Part shown: in pieces, positions 1 to 9,040 of the stretch | Layout: every line of letters starts with the position of its first letter | Position numbering within the stretch: position 1 is the first letter of the stretch | Source: Treponema sp. | GTDB taxonomy: Bacteria; Spirochaetota; Spirochaetia; Treponematales; Treponemataceae | Assembly: GCA_017449285.1 (NCBI GenBank) | Contig: JAFSJX010000008.1 | Location: forward strand, 1-64,000 | DNA: 64,000 bases | Reading direction: 5' to 3' | The notes under the pieces: model-generated | What the model was told of the DNA's origin: nothing | What the model saw: the letters and a program-made list of their open reading frames with translations, nothing else | Databases searched by the model: none | Made by a program: the position numbers and the translations under genes

Positions 1-672
1 CTCGCGGGCCTCAAACCGCTCCTCGTCTATCGTCTGCTGCCATGTCATATACTGCTTCCTCCATCGCGCGTTCTTCTTTGCCCGCTCCACTTTCTCTTCC
101 AGCCGCTTGGTAAAGTCATCGCCAGCAGATTCGCCTTTGAGGAACTTGAAGAACGCCCTCTCCTCATGGCCTTTCAGTTTATCACATTCCGCCGCGTTGA
201 AAAAGACCTTGAATGCGCGGTCGTCCAATTTTGTCCGCTTGTCTTCAAGGCAGATGTTCTCGAAACTGTAAACGGGAAGCCCTTTGCGGAAGATGTCGCC
301 AAGGCAGAGAAAAATCACGTAGGTGTCTTTCAGTTGGCTGTAGTTCATTCCGGCGGAGAGGTTGTCCATGTCGATGATGCTCTGGTAGTAGCGTGCGCGC
401 TTGGGCAAGTTCGTCTTGTTCGTGGTTTGTATTTCAAGGTCGAAGATGCGCCTGTCGTCCTTGGTGTACACGTCGAACCTGACGCTCTTGGAGTCCAGCG
501 TTTCTTTCATCGATTTTTCCGTCTGGGGAACTTCAAGGTGGTCGATTTCGACGTGGAGCAGAATCTCAATCAAGTGCTTGCAGAGGTCGGGGTTGGATCC
601 CATTATCTTGCAGAACAAAAAATTGTTTGCGAGCGTGATTTTTTCCCACGGGGTAGATTGTGTTTGTGCCAT
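1..672 (-). CDS. Rpn-type PD-(D/E)XK nuclease / putative transposase, C-terminus cut by window edge
   Basis: This reading frame is open from an ATG at 672 to the first base of the window (224 codons), so the C-terminus is missing. The protein resembles the Rpn recombination-promoting nuclease / PDDEXK_2 family, DNA endonucleases often annotated as transposases. The visible core is D67 in RFDVYTKDD followed by E80-x-Q82 in FDLEIQTTN, the usual D...ExQ metal site, then KRARYYQSIID and an FLCLGDIF strand typical of the family. A strong ribosome binding site, GGAGG, lies 6 nt before the start on the minus strand. A possible promoter with TATAAC lies about 50 nt upstream. The gene diverges from ndk. 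In this family many copies are solitary and of uncertain mobility; no terminal repeats are visible here. The family call is good; activity cannot be judged. Confidence 0.8.
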   Translation of the reverse strand, partial: MAQTQSTPWEKITLANNFLFCKIMGSNPDLCKHLIEILLHVEIDHLEVPQTEKSMKETLDSKSVRFDVYTKDDRRIFDLEIQTTNKTNLPKRARYYQSIIDMDNLSAGMNYSQLKDTYVIFLCLGDIFRKGLPVYSFENICLEDKRTKLDDRAFKVFFNAAECDKLKGHEERAFFKFLKGESAGDDFTKRLEEKVERAKKNARWRKQYMTWQQTIDEERFEARE

Positions 673-848
673 TGTTTGCCTCCGTACAGAATCTTGGGGT
701 TTGTCTTTGTTCTGTACATATAGTTATAGGCTTTAAAAAGTAAAAAACTACAAAAAATGCAGAAAAAATCTGCAAAAAAGTGAAAAAAATGCGTTTATCG
801 GCATCAAAAAATGGTGTGGCTGGAATAGTGATTCGTAAATTCTTTCTG

Positions 849-877
849 TTGTCAAATCCTGTTTTCTGCGGTATACT
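849..877 (+). promoter_or_regulatory. ndk promoter placed for leaderless transcription
   Basis: TTGTCA at 849-854 and TATACT at 872-877 are separated by exactly 17 nt. The ndk ATG at 884 is 7 nt past the -10, where transcription should start, so no ribosome binding site can be in the mRNA. Confidence 0.75.
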
Positions 878-883
878 ATTAGA

Positions 884-1330
884 ATGGCTACAAGATGTTT
901 TACAATGTGTAAACCAGGTGTCCTGAACCGCAGGTTAGTTGGTCAGGTGATTACACGTCTGGAGAATAAGGGACTCAAACTGGTGGGCTTGAAGCTCATG
1001 CAGATTTCTGACGAGTTGGCGGCGAATCACTATGCCGAGCATAAAGGCAAAGGATTTTATGATGAATTGCTCTCGTATATTACGAGTGCGCCGGTGGTGG
1101 CAATGGTGTGGCAGGGTGATGACTGCGTGACCTTGGTACGGAAAGTGGTAGGCGCGACAAAACCAACGGAAGCCGCGCCGGGAACAATCCGAGGGGATTT
1201 CTGTTCGCATACCAGTCATAATATCATTCACGCTTCTGACAGCGATGCGAGCGCAGAGAGAGAAATAAATTTATTCTTTAAGCCGGAAGAACTTATCGAC
1301 TGGAATGACGAAAGTTCGCTCTGGTACTAA
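884..1330 (+). CDS. ndk: Nucleoside diphosphate kinase
   Basis: Cytosolic enzyme that moves the gamma phosphate of ATP to other (d)NDPs through a phosphohistidine. At 148 aa it has normal family length. It carries the N-terminal KPGVLNRRLVG strand-loop, and the catalytic His is in SHNIIHASDS (canonical NIIHGSDS; Gly is Ala here). The GTIRGDF motif before it binds nucleotide. The N-terminus (MATRCFTMCKPG) is slightly divergent but in register with the family, so the start at 884 is well supported even though no Shine-Dalgarno site precedes it; the transcript probably begins at or next to the ATG. gpsA starts 18 nt after the stop with its own AGGGG site, so the two are probably co-transcribed. 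Confidence 0.95.
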   Translation: MATRCFTMCKPGVLNRRLVGQVITRLENKGLKLVGLKLMQISDELAANHYAEHKGKGFYDELLSYITSAPVVAMVWQGDDCVTLVRKVVGATKPTEAAPGTIRGDFCSHTSHNIIHASDSDASAEREINLFFKPEELIDWNDESSLWY

Positions 1331-1348
1331 ATCGTGTAGGGGATAACG

Positions 1349-2401
1349 ATGAACGCAAAGAATGTTGGTGTAATTGGTGCTGGTGCATGGGGGTCTGGTC
1401 TGGCACAGGCGTTGGCTCGTGGCGGTCACAAGGTTGAGGTGTGGGCGCGTGAGCAGGACGTGGTGGACTCAATCAATGGTGAGCATGAAAACAAACGCTA
1501 TCTTCCGGGATTCCCGCTTTCTGAAAACTTGACGGCTTCTACCGACATTCGCCATGTTGCCGCAGACAAGGAATTTTTGATTCTCGCAAGTCCGTCGCTC
1601 TATCTGGTCAGCACGGTGCGCCAGTTTTTGGATGTGCCGTCAATTCAGGACGGAAGCACGACGATTGGCGTTCTGACCAAAGGCTTTGTCGCTTCTCCCG
1701 ACGGACCAAAACTGGTTCTGGAGACGCTGGAATCTGCATTGCCCGACTCGTACAAAGGTGCATTGGTCTATATTTCAGGTCCAAGTCATGCCGAAGAAGT
1801 TGCGATGGGAAAACTGACCGGACTGATTGCTGCGAGCGAAAGCCCCAAGAACTCAATCCGCTTCCGTGAACTGCTCCGTGTGCCGGGGCTGATGGCATAT
1901 TCCAGCCTTGACGTGGTGGGCGTACAGATTTGCGCGGCGGCAAAAAACGTAATCGCCGTGGTGTACGGAAGCCTTGACGCAGTTGCGGAAAATTCGGACA
2001 TCTTTGGTGACAACGCGGAATCGCTTCTGCTTGCGGCCGGCTTGAACGAAATTCAGACGCTGGGCTTTGCGATGGGGGCAACTCATGCGGAAACCTTTAC
2101 GTCGATTGCGGGCGTGGGCGATTTGGACGTTACCTGCCGCTCAAAATATGGAAGAAATCGCCGATTTGGTCAGGACATCATCAAGACTGACCTTTTGAGC
2201 CGCTTCAAGAATCTTGACGATTTGATTGCGCGAATCTCAGAGGTGGGGTATCTTTCTGAGGGCGCGGTTGCTTGTAAATTTGTCCACCAGATTGCGGAAA
2301 AACACGGTCTGCATCTTTTGATTTGCGAGGGATTGTACCGCATTCTGAACAAGGAAATTGAGCCGATGGATTTCCTGCATCAACTTTTGCCTCAGAATTG
2401 A
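1349..2401 (+). CDS. gpsA: NAD(P)-dependent glycerol-3-phosphate dehydrogenase
   Basis: Reduces dihydroxyacetone phosphate to sn-glycerol 3-phosphate, the backbone for phospholipid synthesis. The 350 aa protein begins with a Rossmann motif GVIGAGAWGSGLAQALA (residues about 7-23). It then has the ISGPSHAEEVAMG segment and the catalytic Lys in CAAAKNVIAV, and ends with the family signature GVGDLDVTCRSKYGRNRRFG. AGGGG lies 7 nt ahead of the ATG. It follows ndk closely and precedes ffh by 60 A-rich nt, and may form an ndk-gpsA-ffh transcript. Confidence 0.96.
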   Translation: MNAKNVGVIGAGAWGSGLAQALARGGHKVEVWAREQDVVDSINGEHENKRYLPGFPLSENLTASTDIRHVAADKEFLILASPSLYLVSTVRQFLDVPSIQDGSTTIGVLTKGFVASPDGPKLVLETLESALPDSYKGALVYISGPSHAEEVAMGKLTGLIAASESPKNSIRFRELLRVPGLMAYSSLDVVGVQICAAAKNVIAVVYGSLDAVAENSDIFGDNAESLLLAAGLNEIQTLGFAMGATHAETFTSIAGVGDLDVTCRSKYGRNRRFGQDIIKTDLLSRFKNLDDLIARISEVGYLSEGAVACKFVHQIAEKHGLHLLICEGLYRILNKEIEPMDFLHQLLPQN

Positions 2402-2461
2402 TGAAAAAAAAGAACGAAAAACGGCAAAAACAAAAAAAATTGACGGCACAAGGAAACGCAC

Positions 2462-3799
2462 ATGCTTGAAAAACTGACCAACACATTCAGCGACATTGTT
2501 CGTACTGTAAGCGGAAAGTCTACGATTACCGAAAAAAACATTGAGGAAACCGTTGAGCAGATAAAAATGGCTCTGCTTGAGGCGGACGTAAACCTGCGCG
2601 TTGTGCGCCGCTTTGTAAACGCCACGGTGGAGGAAGCCAAGGGCGAAAAAGTCCTGCGTGCCGTTGACCCCGGTCAGCAATTCGTAAAAATCATCTACGA
2701 CCGCATTGTAAAACTTTTGGGCGATGAAAAGGTCGATTTGCAGCTGAAAAATCCCGATGTGCAGTCTGTGGTGCTTCTGCTTGGCTTGCAGGGTGCGGGT
2801 AAGACGACAGCGGCTCACAAACTGGCTGCCCGCCTTGTAAAAAACGGTCGCCGTCCTCTTTTGGTCGCCTGTGATTTGGTTCGTCCCGCCGCTGTGGAGC
2901 AGTTAAAGCAGTTGGGGGCAAAAATCAATGTTCCCGTGTATGCGGAAGATGGCGCAAAAGATGCCGTAAAGGTGGCAAAAAATGGTCTGGACTACGCGCG
3001 CAAAAACGGTCTGGACACGATTATCGTAGATACCGCCGGTCGCCTGCAGATTGACGAAAGCATGATGGCGGAACTGGTTGCCGTAAAGAAAGCCCTGGAC
3101 CCCGTGGAAACCATTCTTGTTGCCGACGCGATGACGGGTCAGAATGCCGTGGATATTGCAAAGTCTTTTGACGAGCAGTTGGGTCTGACGGGCGTTATCC
3201 TTACCAAATTTGACTCAGATGCCCGCGGTGGTGCGGCACTTTCCCTAAAAACCATTACGCAGAAGCCCATTATCTTTATCGGTACGGGCGAAAAGACTGA
3301 GGATTTTGAGCCTTTCCATCCAGACCGCATTGCAAGCCGCATTCTGGGCATGGGCGACATTGTTTCTCTCGTGGAAAAGGCGCAGGAAACAGTTGAGATT
3401 GAGGAAGCCCAGCGTCTTGAAAAAAAGATGGCACGCAACGAGTTTACGCTTGACGACATGCTTGAGCAATTCCAGCGCGTCAAAAAGATGGGCAGCATGC
3501 AGTCAATCATGGAGATGATTCCCGGCCTGAGCGGACAGATTGACGAAAGCAAGATGGATTTTGACGGCATGAAACATCAGGAAGCAATCATCCTTTCCAT
3601 GACAAAGAAAGAACGCTCCAATCACCTGATTATCGGTCCTTCCCGCCGCAAGCGTATTGCCAAGGGAAGCGGTACCAGCGTTGCCGAAGTGAATAAATTG
3701 ATAAAGCAGTTTGAAAAGACCAAACTCACGATGAAAAAACTGACCCGCAACAAGGGAATGCAGGCAAAAATCATGCAGCAGATGGGCGGCTTGCACTAG
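2462..3799 (+). CDS. ffh: Signal recognition particle protein (SRP54/Ffh)
   Basis: GTPase of the signal recognition particle, which binds 4.5S RNA and delivers signal-sequence proteins to FtsY and SecYEG. The 445 aa protein has the N-terminal helical bundle, a P-loop GLQGAGKTT at residue 108, the DTAGRL motif at 190 and TKFD at 248. It is followed by a Met-rich M domain containing MIPGLSGQ and IIGPSRRKRIAKGSG, the RNA-binding helix-turn-helix. AAGGAAA precedes the ATG by 6 nt. The length is typical. No 4.5S RNA gene was noticed nearby. Confidence 0.97.
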   Translation: MLEKLTNTFSDIVRTVSGKSTITEKNIEETVEQIKMALLEADVNLRVVRRFVNATVEEAKGEKVLRAVDPGQQFVKIIYDRIVKLLGDEKVDLQLKNPDVQSVVLLLGLQGAGKTTAAHKLAARLVKNGRRPLLVACDLVRPAAVEQLKQLGAKINVPVYAEDGAKDAVKVAKNGLDYARKNGLDTIIVDTAGRLQIDESMMAELVAVKKALDPVETILVADAMTGQNAVDIAKSFDEQLGLTGVILTKFDSDARGGAALSLKTITQKPIIFIGTGEKTEDFEPFHPDRIASRILGMGDIVSLVEKAQETVEIEEAQRLEKKMARNEFTLDDMLEQFQRVKKMGSMQSIMEMIPGLSGQIDESKMDFDGMKHQEAIILSMTKKERSNHLIIGPSRRKRIAKGSGTSVAEVNKLIKQFEKTKLTMKKLTRNKGMQAKIMQQMGGLH

Positions 3800-3888
3800 C
3801 GCTGGTAGCCCCGAAGTACCGCTTTATGCGGTATGGAGCGAAAGCGGAAGGGCGGACATAGCGACCCCACGTCAGTGGGGTAGTGCCC
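3800..3888. repeat. Intergenic palindromic repeat-like spacer after ffh
   Basis: This GC-rich spacer between convergent genes holds a perfect hairpin CCCCAC-gtca-GTGGGG at 3865-3880 and words (gccccgaa, atagcgacc, ggggtagtgcccc) that recur loosely at 36320-36480. There is no U-run, so a terminator role is uncertain. Looser relatives lie at 33356-33475 and 47638-47749. Confidence 0.4.
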
Positions 3889-4605
3889 CTATCTTACCTC
3901 AATGCGGGAGGCAATGCGACCGTCGGCGGTGTAGCCTTTGCTGGGATTCGTCTCATCAATAAAACTGGTGATGCCGCGATAGTAATTATAATAGTATGTT
4001 CCGGGGGGCAGGGGAAGGTCTAACTGGTATTTTCCGCGCTGAACTTCCACCATTTCGTAAATCCATGAATCCCAGTTGGTAAAGGTGCCGCCGATACGGA
4101 TTTTCTGGCCAGTGGGTGCAAAGCAGACGAACCGTGTGTAGCCTTGGGGAACGATTTCAGTGTTCAGAACTTCAATTGGCGGCAAATTTATGTGCGAAAT
4201 CAAGAGATTGGTCTTGTTGTCGTAGATGACTTGTGGATTTGTGGGGTCAGTTGTCCATAGACCGTCAATGACTAGGCGATAGGAAATTGATTCCACGTCC
4301 TTGGGCTTTTCCAGCACATAGAAAAACCATGATGCAGTCACTTCTCCCTCATAATCATAGGATTTGTGCAGATTGTAGGCGTGAATCTGCTTGTAGCCCT
4401 CAAAGTCAAATGCGATTCCTACGTAGCGTGATGAATGTGGCGCGGTAAAAACGATGTAATCTCCGTACAGATACGGTTCTTTTACGCCCTTCATTTCAGA
4501 TACCAGATTGTTATACTCAAATAAGTCGGGTTCGGGGGCTTTTTCTTTTGCGAATGTCGTTCCCGCAAGCAGAGAAATCAAAACTGCAACAAAAATCCGT
4601 TTCAT
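3889..4605 (-). CDS. Periplasmic protein with tandem E-set (CBM48/AMPK-like) domains
   Basis: A 238 aa secreted protein with signal peptide MKRIFVAVLISLLAGTTFA. The C-terminal 75 residues look like an early-set glycan-binding domain (GQKIRIGGTFTNWDSW, then LPPGTYYYNYYRG and DETNPSKGYTADG, as in the CBM48/isoamylase-N family). The middle contains a second degenerate copy (ISYRLVIDGLWTTDPTNPQ). Such domains usually sit beside a glycan-active enzyme, yet no catalytic domain is present, so it may only bind glycan or be structural. The gene stands alone, convergent with ffh. A GCCGATAA box (4622-4615 on this strand) lies 9 nt before the ATG and resembles a flagellar sigma-28 -10 element. No Shine-Dalgarno site is visible. 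The substrate is unknown. Confidence 0.7.
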   Translation of the reverse strand: MKRIFVAVLISLLAGTTFAKEKAPEPDLFEYNNLVSEMKGVKEPYLYGDYIVFTAPHSSRYVGIAFDFEGYKQIHAYNLHKSYDYEGEVTASWFFYVLEKPKDVESISYRLVIDGLWTTDPTNPQVIYDNKTNLLISHINLPPIEVLNTEIVPQGYTRFVCFAPTGQKIRIGGTFTNWDSWIYEMVEVQRGKYQLDLPLPPGTYYYNYYRGITSFIDETNPSKGYTADGRIASRIEVR

Positions 4606-4711
4606 ACGTTTTGATTATCGGCACAAGAAAGCGGAAATAAAGGAAAAATTCTCTCCTAAAGACCGCCCGTAAATCTACCGAAATTGAAATGAAAGGGTGG
4701 ATTATGTACAC

Positions 4712-4740
4712 TTGTAACATCTTTTGATGTGGAGTAGAAT
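4712..4740 (+). promoter_or_regulatory. Promoter of the TPR membrane protein gene
   Basis: TTGTAA (4712-4717), 17-nt spacer, TAGAAT (4735-4740). The ATG at 4749 is 9 nt beyond the -10, so the leader is absent or only 1-3 nt long. Confidence 0.6.
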
Positions 4741-4748
4741 AAAAGGCG

Positions 4749-7700
4749 ATGCCTGGGCTTAGTCAGTTACGACAATTCAGCGAAGATATAAAGGAACTCG
4801 GAGATGAGGTGCGTATCCGCAGAACGCGCGGAGAGATGCCGTCTTTTTTGCCTGTTCCCGACGTTCCCGATGTAGATGATTCAAATGACTTTATGCTCGG
4901 TATTCCTGACCCAAATGCCGACAAAAACGCGTCGGAAAATTCATCTGCTCCTGCCGTTGATTTTGGAGCGACAGAAGATGTTGACTTTTCAAGTCTGGGA
5001 ATTTCAGGTGTGGATGATATTATTTCCACTCCGTCTGCCTCCAGTTCCGAACCAGTTGATATTCCTCCCGAACTTGCGGCGATTTTAGGACCCGCTGGCG
5101 GTGGGGCACCAGAAATGCCCGATTTGTCCGATTTTCTGGACGAACCAGTTTCCGCACCGAATGATGTATCTGCTCCCGCTGACGATTCGTTTTCCGCGCC
5201 TCAAAATGCGTCTGCCAGTGAAAATGCCGTTCCTCTGGGGCAGGATGAACTGGACAAACTGTTCGCTTCCTCTGGCACAACGGAAACTTCCTCTGAAAAT
5301 GCCGTTCCTCTTGACCAAAGTGAACTGGACAAATTGTTCTCGTCTTCTGGAAATTCCTCTGCTTCAGCAGAGAATTCGGACACCGGCGGTACGGATGCTT
5401 TGCCCGACCTTTCCGAATTCTACACCGAGGCTGACGAAACCGCTTCTTCAGTGCCTGATTCTTTTGACCAGCCTGATGCGTCTTCCGAACTTGCCGCTGA
5501 ATTTTCGGTGGACGAAAATCTGCAAGAGCCAGATGACATTCCGCAGATTCCTGATTTGGGTGATTTGCCTGATGCGGGTTCGCTTGGTACGGAGGATACG
5601 CTTCCTGATTTTAATACGAATTTTTCTCTGCCAGACGATTTGCCGCCAATAAATGACCTTGTGCCCGCCGATTCAGAAAAAGAAACTTCGGTGGAGGCTG
5701 CGCAAGAAGAATTCCCGGCAGAACCGATTTCGGACGAATCTTCCGCACTGACAGAAAATGCCGTTCCGCTTGACCAAGGTGAACTTGATAAACTTTTCTC
5801 ATCCTCTAAAACAGAATCCTCTCCTGCGTCTGCCGATGATTTTTCTACCCCGGATGACTTTGACTTTTCTGGCGATGCAATTGATATGGGCTCAGAAGAA
5901 CCTTCGGAAAATGCGCTGACATCTGCCGCCACATCATCTTCGTCAGATATGACGGATTTGCTTTCGGGGCTTGATTTTGACAATCTCCCCGACGAAACGA
6001 CATTTGGCGAGACTCCTTCCGCGTCTTTGGATGACTTTGGCAGTGACTCTAGTTCTGCCCGGCTTGAGCCTGTGCCCGATGCAGAGCCGCTTCCCTCGTT
6101 TGATGATACGGCAAATGCGTTTGACACTTCCGGGCTGGATTCTCCTGAATCTTCGGGCTTACCTCCGCTTCCGACTGATGCCGTTCCCGATATGCCGCTG
6201 GAAACTTTCGACACATCGGAAATGGACGGACTTGATTTTTCTTCCGGGGGAACTGGGGCTGCGCTTCCGTTTGACGATGAATTTCCTGTTACGGGCGAAA
6301 GCGGCGATGACTTTGAGCTGACCGATGATTTTGAGATTCCCGGTTTTTCCGATACTGACACTGTTCCTGTAGACAAGAAAAAAGGCGGATTTCGGCTGGA
6401 TTCTCCTGATTTTTCAAAGGCAGGTGCAGACCGTCCGCCGAACACGCTCACCGAAAAAGAATACGAGACGTTCAGGAAAAATCTTTCCAATTATCCGCTC
6501 AACTTGCGCATTGCCGTAGAAGATTTTATCGTAAAGGACGAATTTAAAGACGATGTCATTTTTGAGGTCATCGAAAAAGTCCTTAAAAAAGCGTCTGCCC
6601 GCCAGATTGCGGGTCACTTGGAGAAACTGCTCGATATTTCTATTGATGTTCCCAGAGATTACGAGCGTCGTTCTGTTGCCGAATACGAGGCATACAAGCA
6701 GTCGTTCCAGTATCAGCTGAAGAACCGCATTCTTCCTGCGGTGGTTGCGGGACTGGTGTTTGCGTTCTTCGGATTCTTCCTGTTTCAGGTTGGAAAAAGG
6801 TTTGTGTATCAGCCGCTTATGGCGAACAGCCTGTACAAGCAGGGCTACACGATGATTGAGAATAACGAATACCCGCAGTCAGAGGAACTTTTCAAAGAAG
6901 CGGTGGGATATAAGCCGGTCAAAAAATGGTTCTTCCGCTACGCACAGGGCTATCGCGCTCACAAGCAGTATGAACGTGCCGCCCAGATGTACCGCAATAT
7001 CCTTGGATTCTTCAACTATGATAAGCAGGCTGGTCTTGAATACGCCGATATGGAATTGTACGACAGGGCAAATTATTCCCGCGCGGAGCAGATTGTACGC
7101 CGTGACGTGCTTGACCACCATATCAATGACAGCGACGGGCTTTTGCTTTTGGGCGACATATTCCTTGAATGGGCAGACATTGACAATGAAAAATACGAGC
7201 TTGCCCGCGCAGAATATTCCAATCTGATTCAGTTGTACGGCGCAACTGATTTGTACATGTCCCGCATGATGCGCTATTTTATCCGCACTGACAATCTGCC
7301 GAACGTGCTGGGCTTGAAAAAACATTTTTATCCGCGCAAAAAATCGCTTGGTGCGGCAGATTGGACGGAACTGAGCGGCTATCTTTTGGACAAACTCTAC
7401 GGAAATCTGAGCAAGACTGAGGAAGGATTACGCTCTTCAATAGAAGACGTGCTTGATATGCTGAACACAGCGGTCAAACTTGACCCCGTAAATCCTGTTG
7501 CCCGCTACAATCTTTCCCGCTACTTCCTGCACAACGGAAACGATGCGGCTTCTCAGCGTGAAATGCAGATTGCCCTTGATTTGTTTGAGAAAGCCCCTGT
7601 CCGCACACGCAAGAACACCTACCGCGAAATCAACGGAAACCGCATCCTTGGCGAACTGTTTGCCAGAAACCGCGAGTACATCAAGGCGCAGGAAGTGTAT

Positions 7701-8414
7701 ACGCGCGGAATCAACGTATATGCTGAAGAGCATGAAAAGACCGGGCTGGAAGGCGATGAGAATACCGGAAAACTCTATGCAGACCTTGCGGACATTGATT
7801 ATTTTATCGCGGGTGACATGGTTGCGGCTTTGGAAAACTACCGTACTGCAGTAAGCCTAAAAAATGATACGCCGACGCTCAATTATAGGATTGGTGCGAT
7901 TCACTACAACAACAAAGACTATGACAAAGCGCTGGGCTTTTTCATCAAGACTTCCGAAACCAAGGGAAATGATGCGAACCTGTTGCTTTCTTTGGGGAAC
8001 ACGCTTTCTTTGCGGGGCGACAATTTTGCGGCTCAGGGATATTATTCTGATTTGCTTACAAGATTGAATGATGAGCGCGCCCGTCGTGTTTTGGTTACGC
8101 CGCAGATTGACGATGATGACTACGAGTTGGTTGACCGTTTCTTAAAAACGAACAATAATCTTGGCGTAACGTTGTATCGGATTGCCCGTCAGACTGGCGA
8201 CAGCGGAAAAAATGCCGAGGCTCTGGTGCGGCTTTCTGATTCAATGCGCGCATGGGATGCGCTGACCCGTAACCCAGAGACGATGGTTCGGCTGGAAGGA
8301 AGCAACCTTGCCTCCCAAAACTCAAAATACATTATGCACCCGTACTCTGATTTTGAGCCGACGATTTATACGGATATTCCCAAAACGCTGACGGGCGAAG
8401 GCAGACTGGAATGA
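4749..8414 (+). CDS. Large acidic TPR membrane protein with repeated FliM/FliN-like docking motifs
   Basis: The 1221 aa protein has three parts. Residues 30-590 are low-complexity, rich in Asp, Ser, Pro and Glu and probably disordered. They contain three near-identical copies of ENAVPLxQxELDKLF (starting at 158, 183 and 336), which resemble the SQDEIDxLL N-terminal CheY-binding motif of FliM/FliY and the SLSQDEL motifs of the FliN-type gene at 14730. A 75-residue helical segment and one transmembrane helix (about 660-680, AVVAGLVFAFFGFFLF) follow. The rest (690-1150) is TPR-like helical repeats (EYPQSEELFKEAVGYKP, YDKALGFFIKT), presumably periplasmic or exposed on one face of the inner membrane. 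No enzymatic motif was seen. The next gene overlaps by 4 nt (ATGA), so the two are translationally coupled. A link to the flagellar motor or chemotaxis is an inference from the motif only. Confidence 0.75.
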   Translation: MPGLSQLRQFSEDIKELGDEVRIRRTRGEMPSFLPVPDVPDVDDSNDFMLGIPDPNADKNASENSSAPAVDFGATEDVDFSSLGISGVDDIISTPSASSSEPVDIPPELAAILGPAGGGAPEMPDLSDFLDEPVSAPNDVSAPADDSFSAPQNASASENAVPLGQDELDKLFASSGTTETSSENAVPLDQSELDKLFSSSGNSSASAENSDTGGTDALPDLSEFYTEADETASSVPDSFDQPDASSELAAEFSVDENLQEPDDIPQIPDLGDLPDAGSLGTEDTLPDFNTNFSLPDDLPPINDLVPADSEKETSVEAAQEEFPAEPISDESSALTENAVPLDQGELDKLFSSSKTESSPASADDFSTPDDFDFSGDAIDMGSEEPSENALTSAATSSSSDMTDLLSGLDFDNLPDETTFGETPSASLDDFGSDSSSARLEPVPDAEPLPSFDDTANAFDTSGLDSPESSGLPPLPTDAVPDMPLETFDTSEMDGLDFSSGGTGAALPFDDEFPVTGESGDDFELTDDFEIPGFSDTDTVPVDKKKGGFRLDSPDFSKAGADRPPNTLTEKEYETFRKNLSNYPLNLRIAVEDFIVKDEFKDDVIFEVIEKVLKKASARQIAGHLEKLLDISIDVPRDYERRSVAEYEAYKQSFQYQLKNRILPAVVAGLVFAFFGFFLFQVGKRFVYQPLMANSLYKQGYTMIENNEYPQSEELFKEAVGYKPVKKWFFRYAQGYRAHKQYERAAQMYRNILGFFNYDKQAGLEYADMELYDRANYSRAEQIVRRDVLDHHINDSDGLLLLGDIFLEWADIDNEKYELARAEYSNLIQLYGATDLYMSRMMRYFIRTDNLPNVLGLKKHFYPRKKSLGAADWTELSGYLLDKLYGNLSKTEEGLRSSIEDVLDMLNTAVKLDPVNPVARYNLSRYFLHNGNDAASQREMQIALDLFEKAPVRTRKNTYREINGNRILGELFARNREYIKAQEVYTRGINVYAEEHEKTGLEGDENTGKLYADLADIDYFIAGDMVAALENYRTAVSLKNDTPTLNYRIGAIHYNNKDYDKALGFFIKTSETKGNDANLLLSLGNTLSLRGDNFAAQGYYSDLLTRLNDERARRVLVTPQIDDDDYELVDRFLKTNNNLGVTLYRIARQTGDSGKNAEALVRLSDSMRAWDALTRNPETMVRLEGSNLASQNSKYIMHPYSDFEPTIYTDIPKTLTGEGRLE

Positions 8415-9040
8415 TAAAAGTTACCTGCGCGCAAGTCGGCATCGACATAAAACGACAGTTATATGATTTGCAGAAAGAATTGTTTCGCAAAGTGATTCAT
8501 ATCTGCACGGCGTTCATTCCGCTTTTGTTGCATTATTTTTATGTGCCGACATTGATTGCCCTTGCGCTGGCAGGAATCCTGTACGTGATTGCCGAAAAAA
8601 TGCGTATGCACGGAAAAGAAATTCCGCTCATCTCCGATATAACCGCCGCCGCCGCCCGGAAACGCGATGAAAATAAATTTGTGCTTGGACCGGTTACGCT
8701 TGTCGCTGGAGTGGTTCTTGCGGCATTGCTGTGGAAAGAAGTGCCTGCGGCAATCGGCATCCTTGCCTTGTCTTTCGGCGACGGACTTGCGAGCCTTGCG
8801 GGAAAAGCAATCGGAAAAATACGGATTCCCTTTACGTTCGGAAAAACTGCCGCAGGAAGCCTTACTTGTTTTTGGGCAATTTTCTGCTCATCATTTCTTG
8901 TGTGCAAAAATTGCTTCGTGTCGCTCGTGGTCGCGCTGATTGGCATGGGAATTGAAATTCTTCCGCTCAAAGACTTTGACAATGTGCTGATTCCGGTGCT
9001 TTTGGGCGGTGTGGCTCAATACTTACTTCCACATATATAA
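8411..9040 (+). CDS. Dolichol-kinase-like / CTP-dependent lipid kinase family membrane protein
   Basis: A 209 aa integral membrane protein with about six hydrophobic segments. It matches the COG0170 (SEC59/DGK1, phosphatidate cytidylyltransferase-like) pattern: RKVIHICTAFIPLL near the N-terminus, then ARKRDENKFVLGPVT, then GILALSFGDGLASLAGKAIGK, where the family binds CTP. The likely job is CTP-dependent phosphorylation of a lipid such as a polyprenol or diacylglycerol; the substrate cannot be told. It starts inside the stop of the upstream TPR gene (ATGA overlap). Its last 18 nt overlap the end of the convergent gene on the other strand. Confidence 0.75.
   Translation: MIKVTCAQVGIDIKRQLYDLQKELFRKVIHICTAFIPLLLHYFYVPTLIALALAGILYVIAEKMRMHGKEIPLISDITAAAARKRDENKFVLGPVTLVAGVVLAALLWKEVPAAIGILALSFGDGLASLAGKAIGKIRIPFTFGKTAAGSLTCFWAIFCSSFLVCKNCFVSLVVALIGMGIEILPLKDFDNVLIPVLLGGVAQYLLPHI

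Noticed and set aside
166-723. Plus-strand ORF of 185 aa at the window start
   Set aside because: It is antisense to the Rpn-type nuclease, which has a clear family motif and GGAGG site.
5420-6490. Long minus-strand ORF of 356 aa rich in Ser and Glu
   Set aside because: It is the antisense of the low-complexity Asp/Ser region of the TPR gene, with no start signal or family resemblance.
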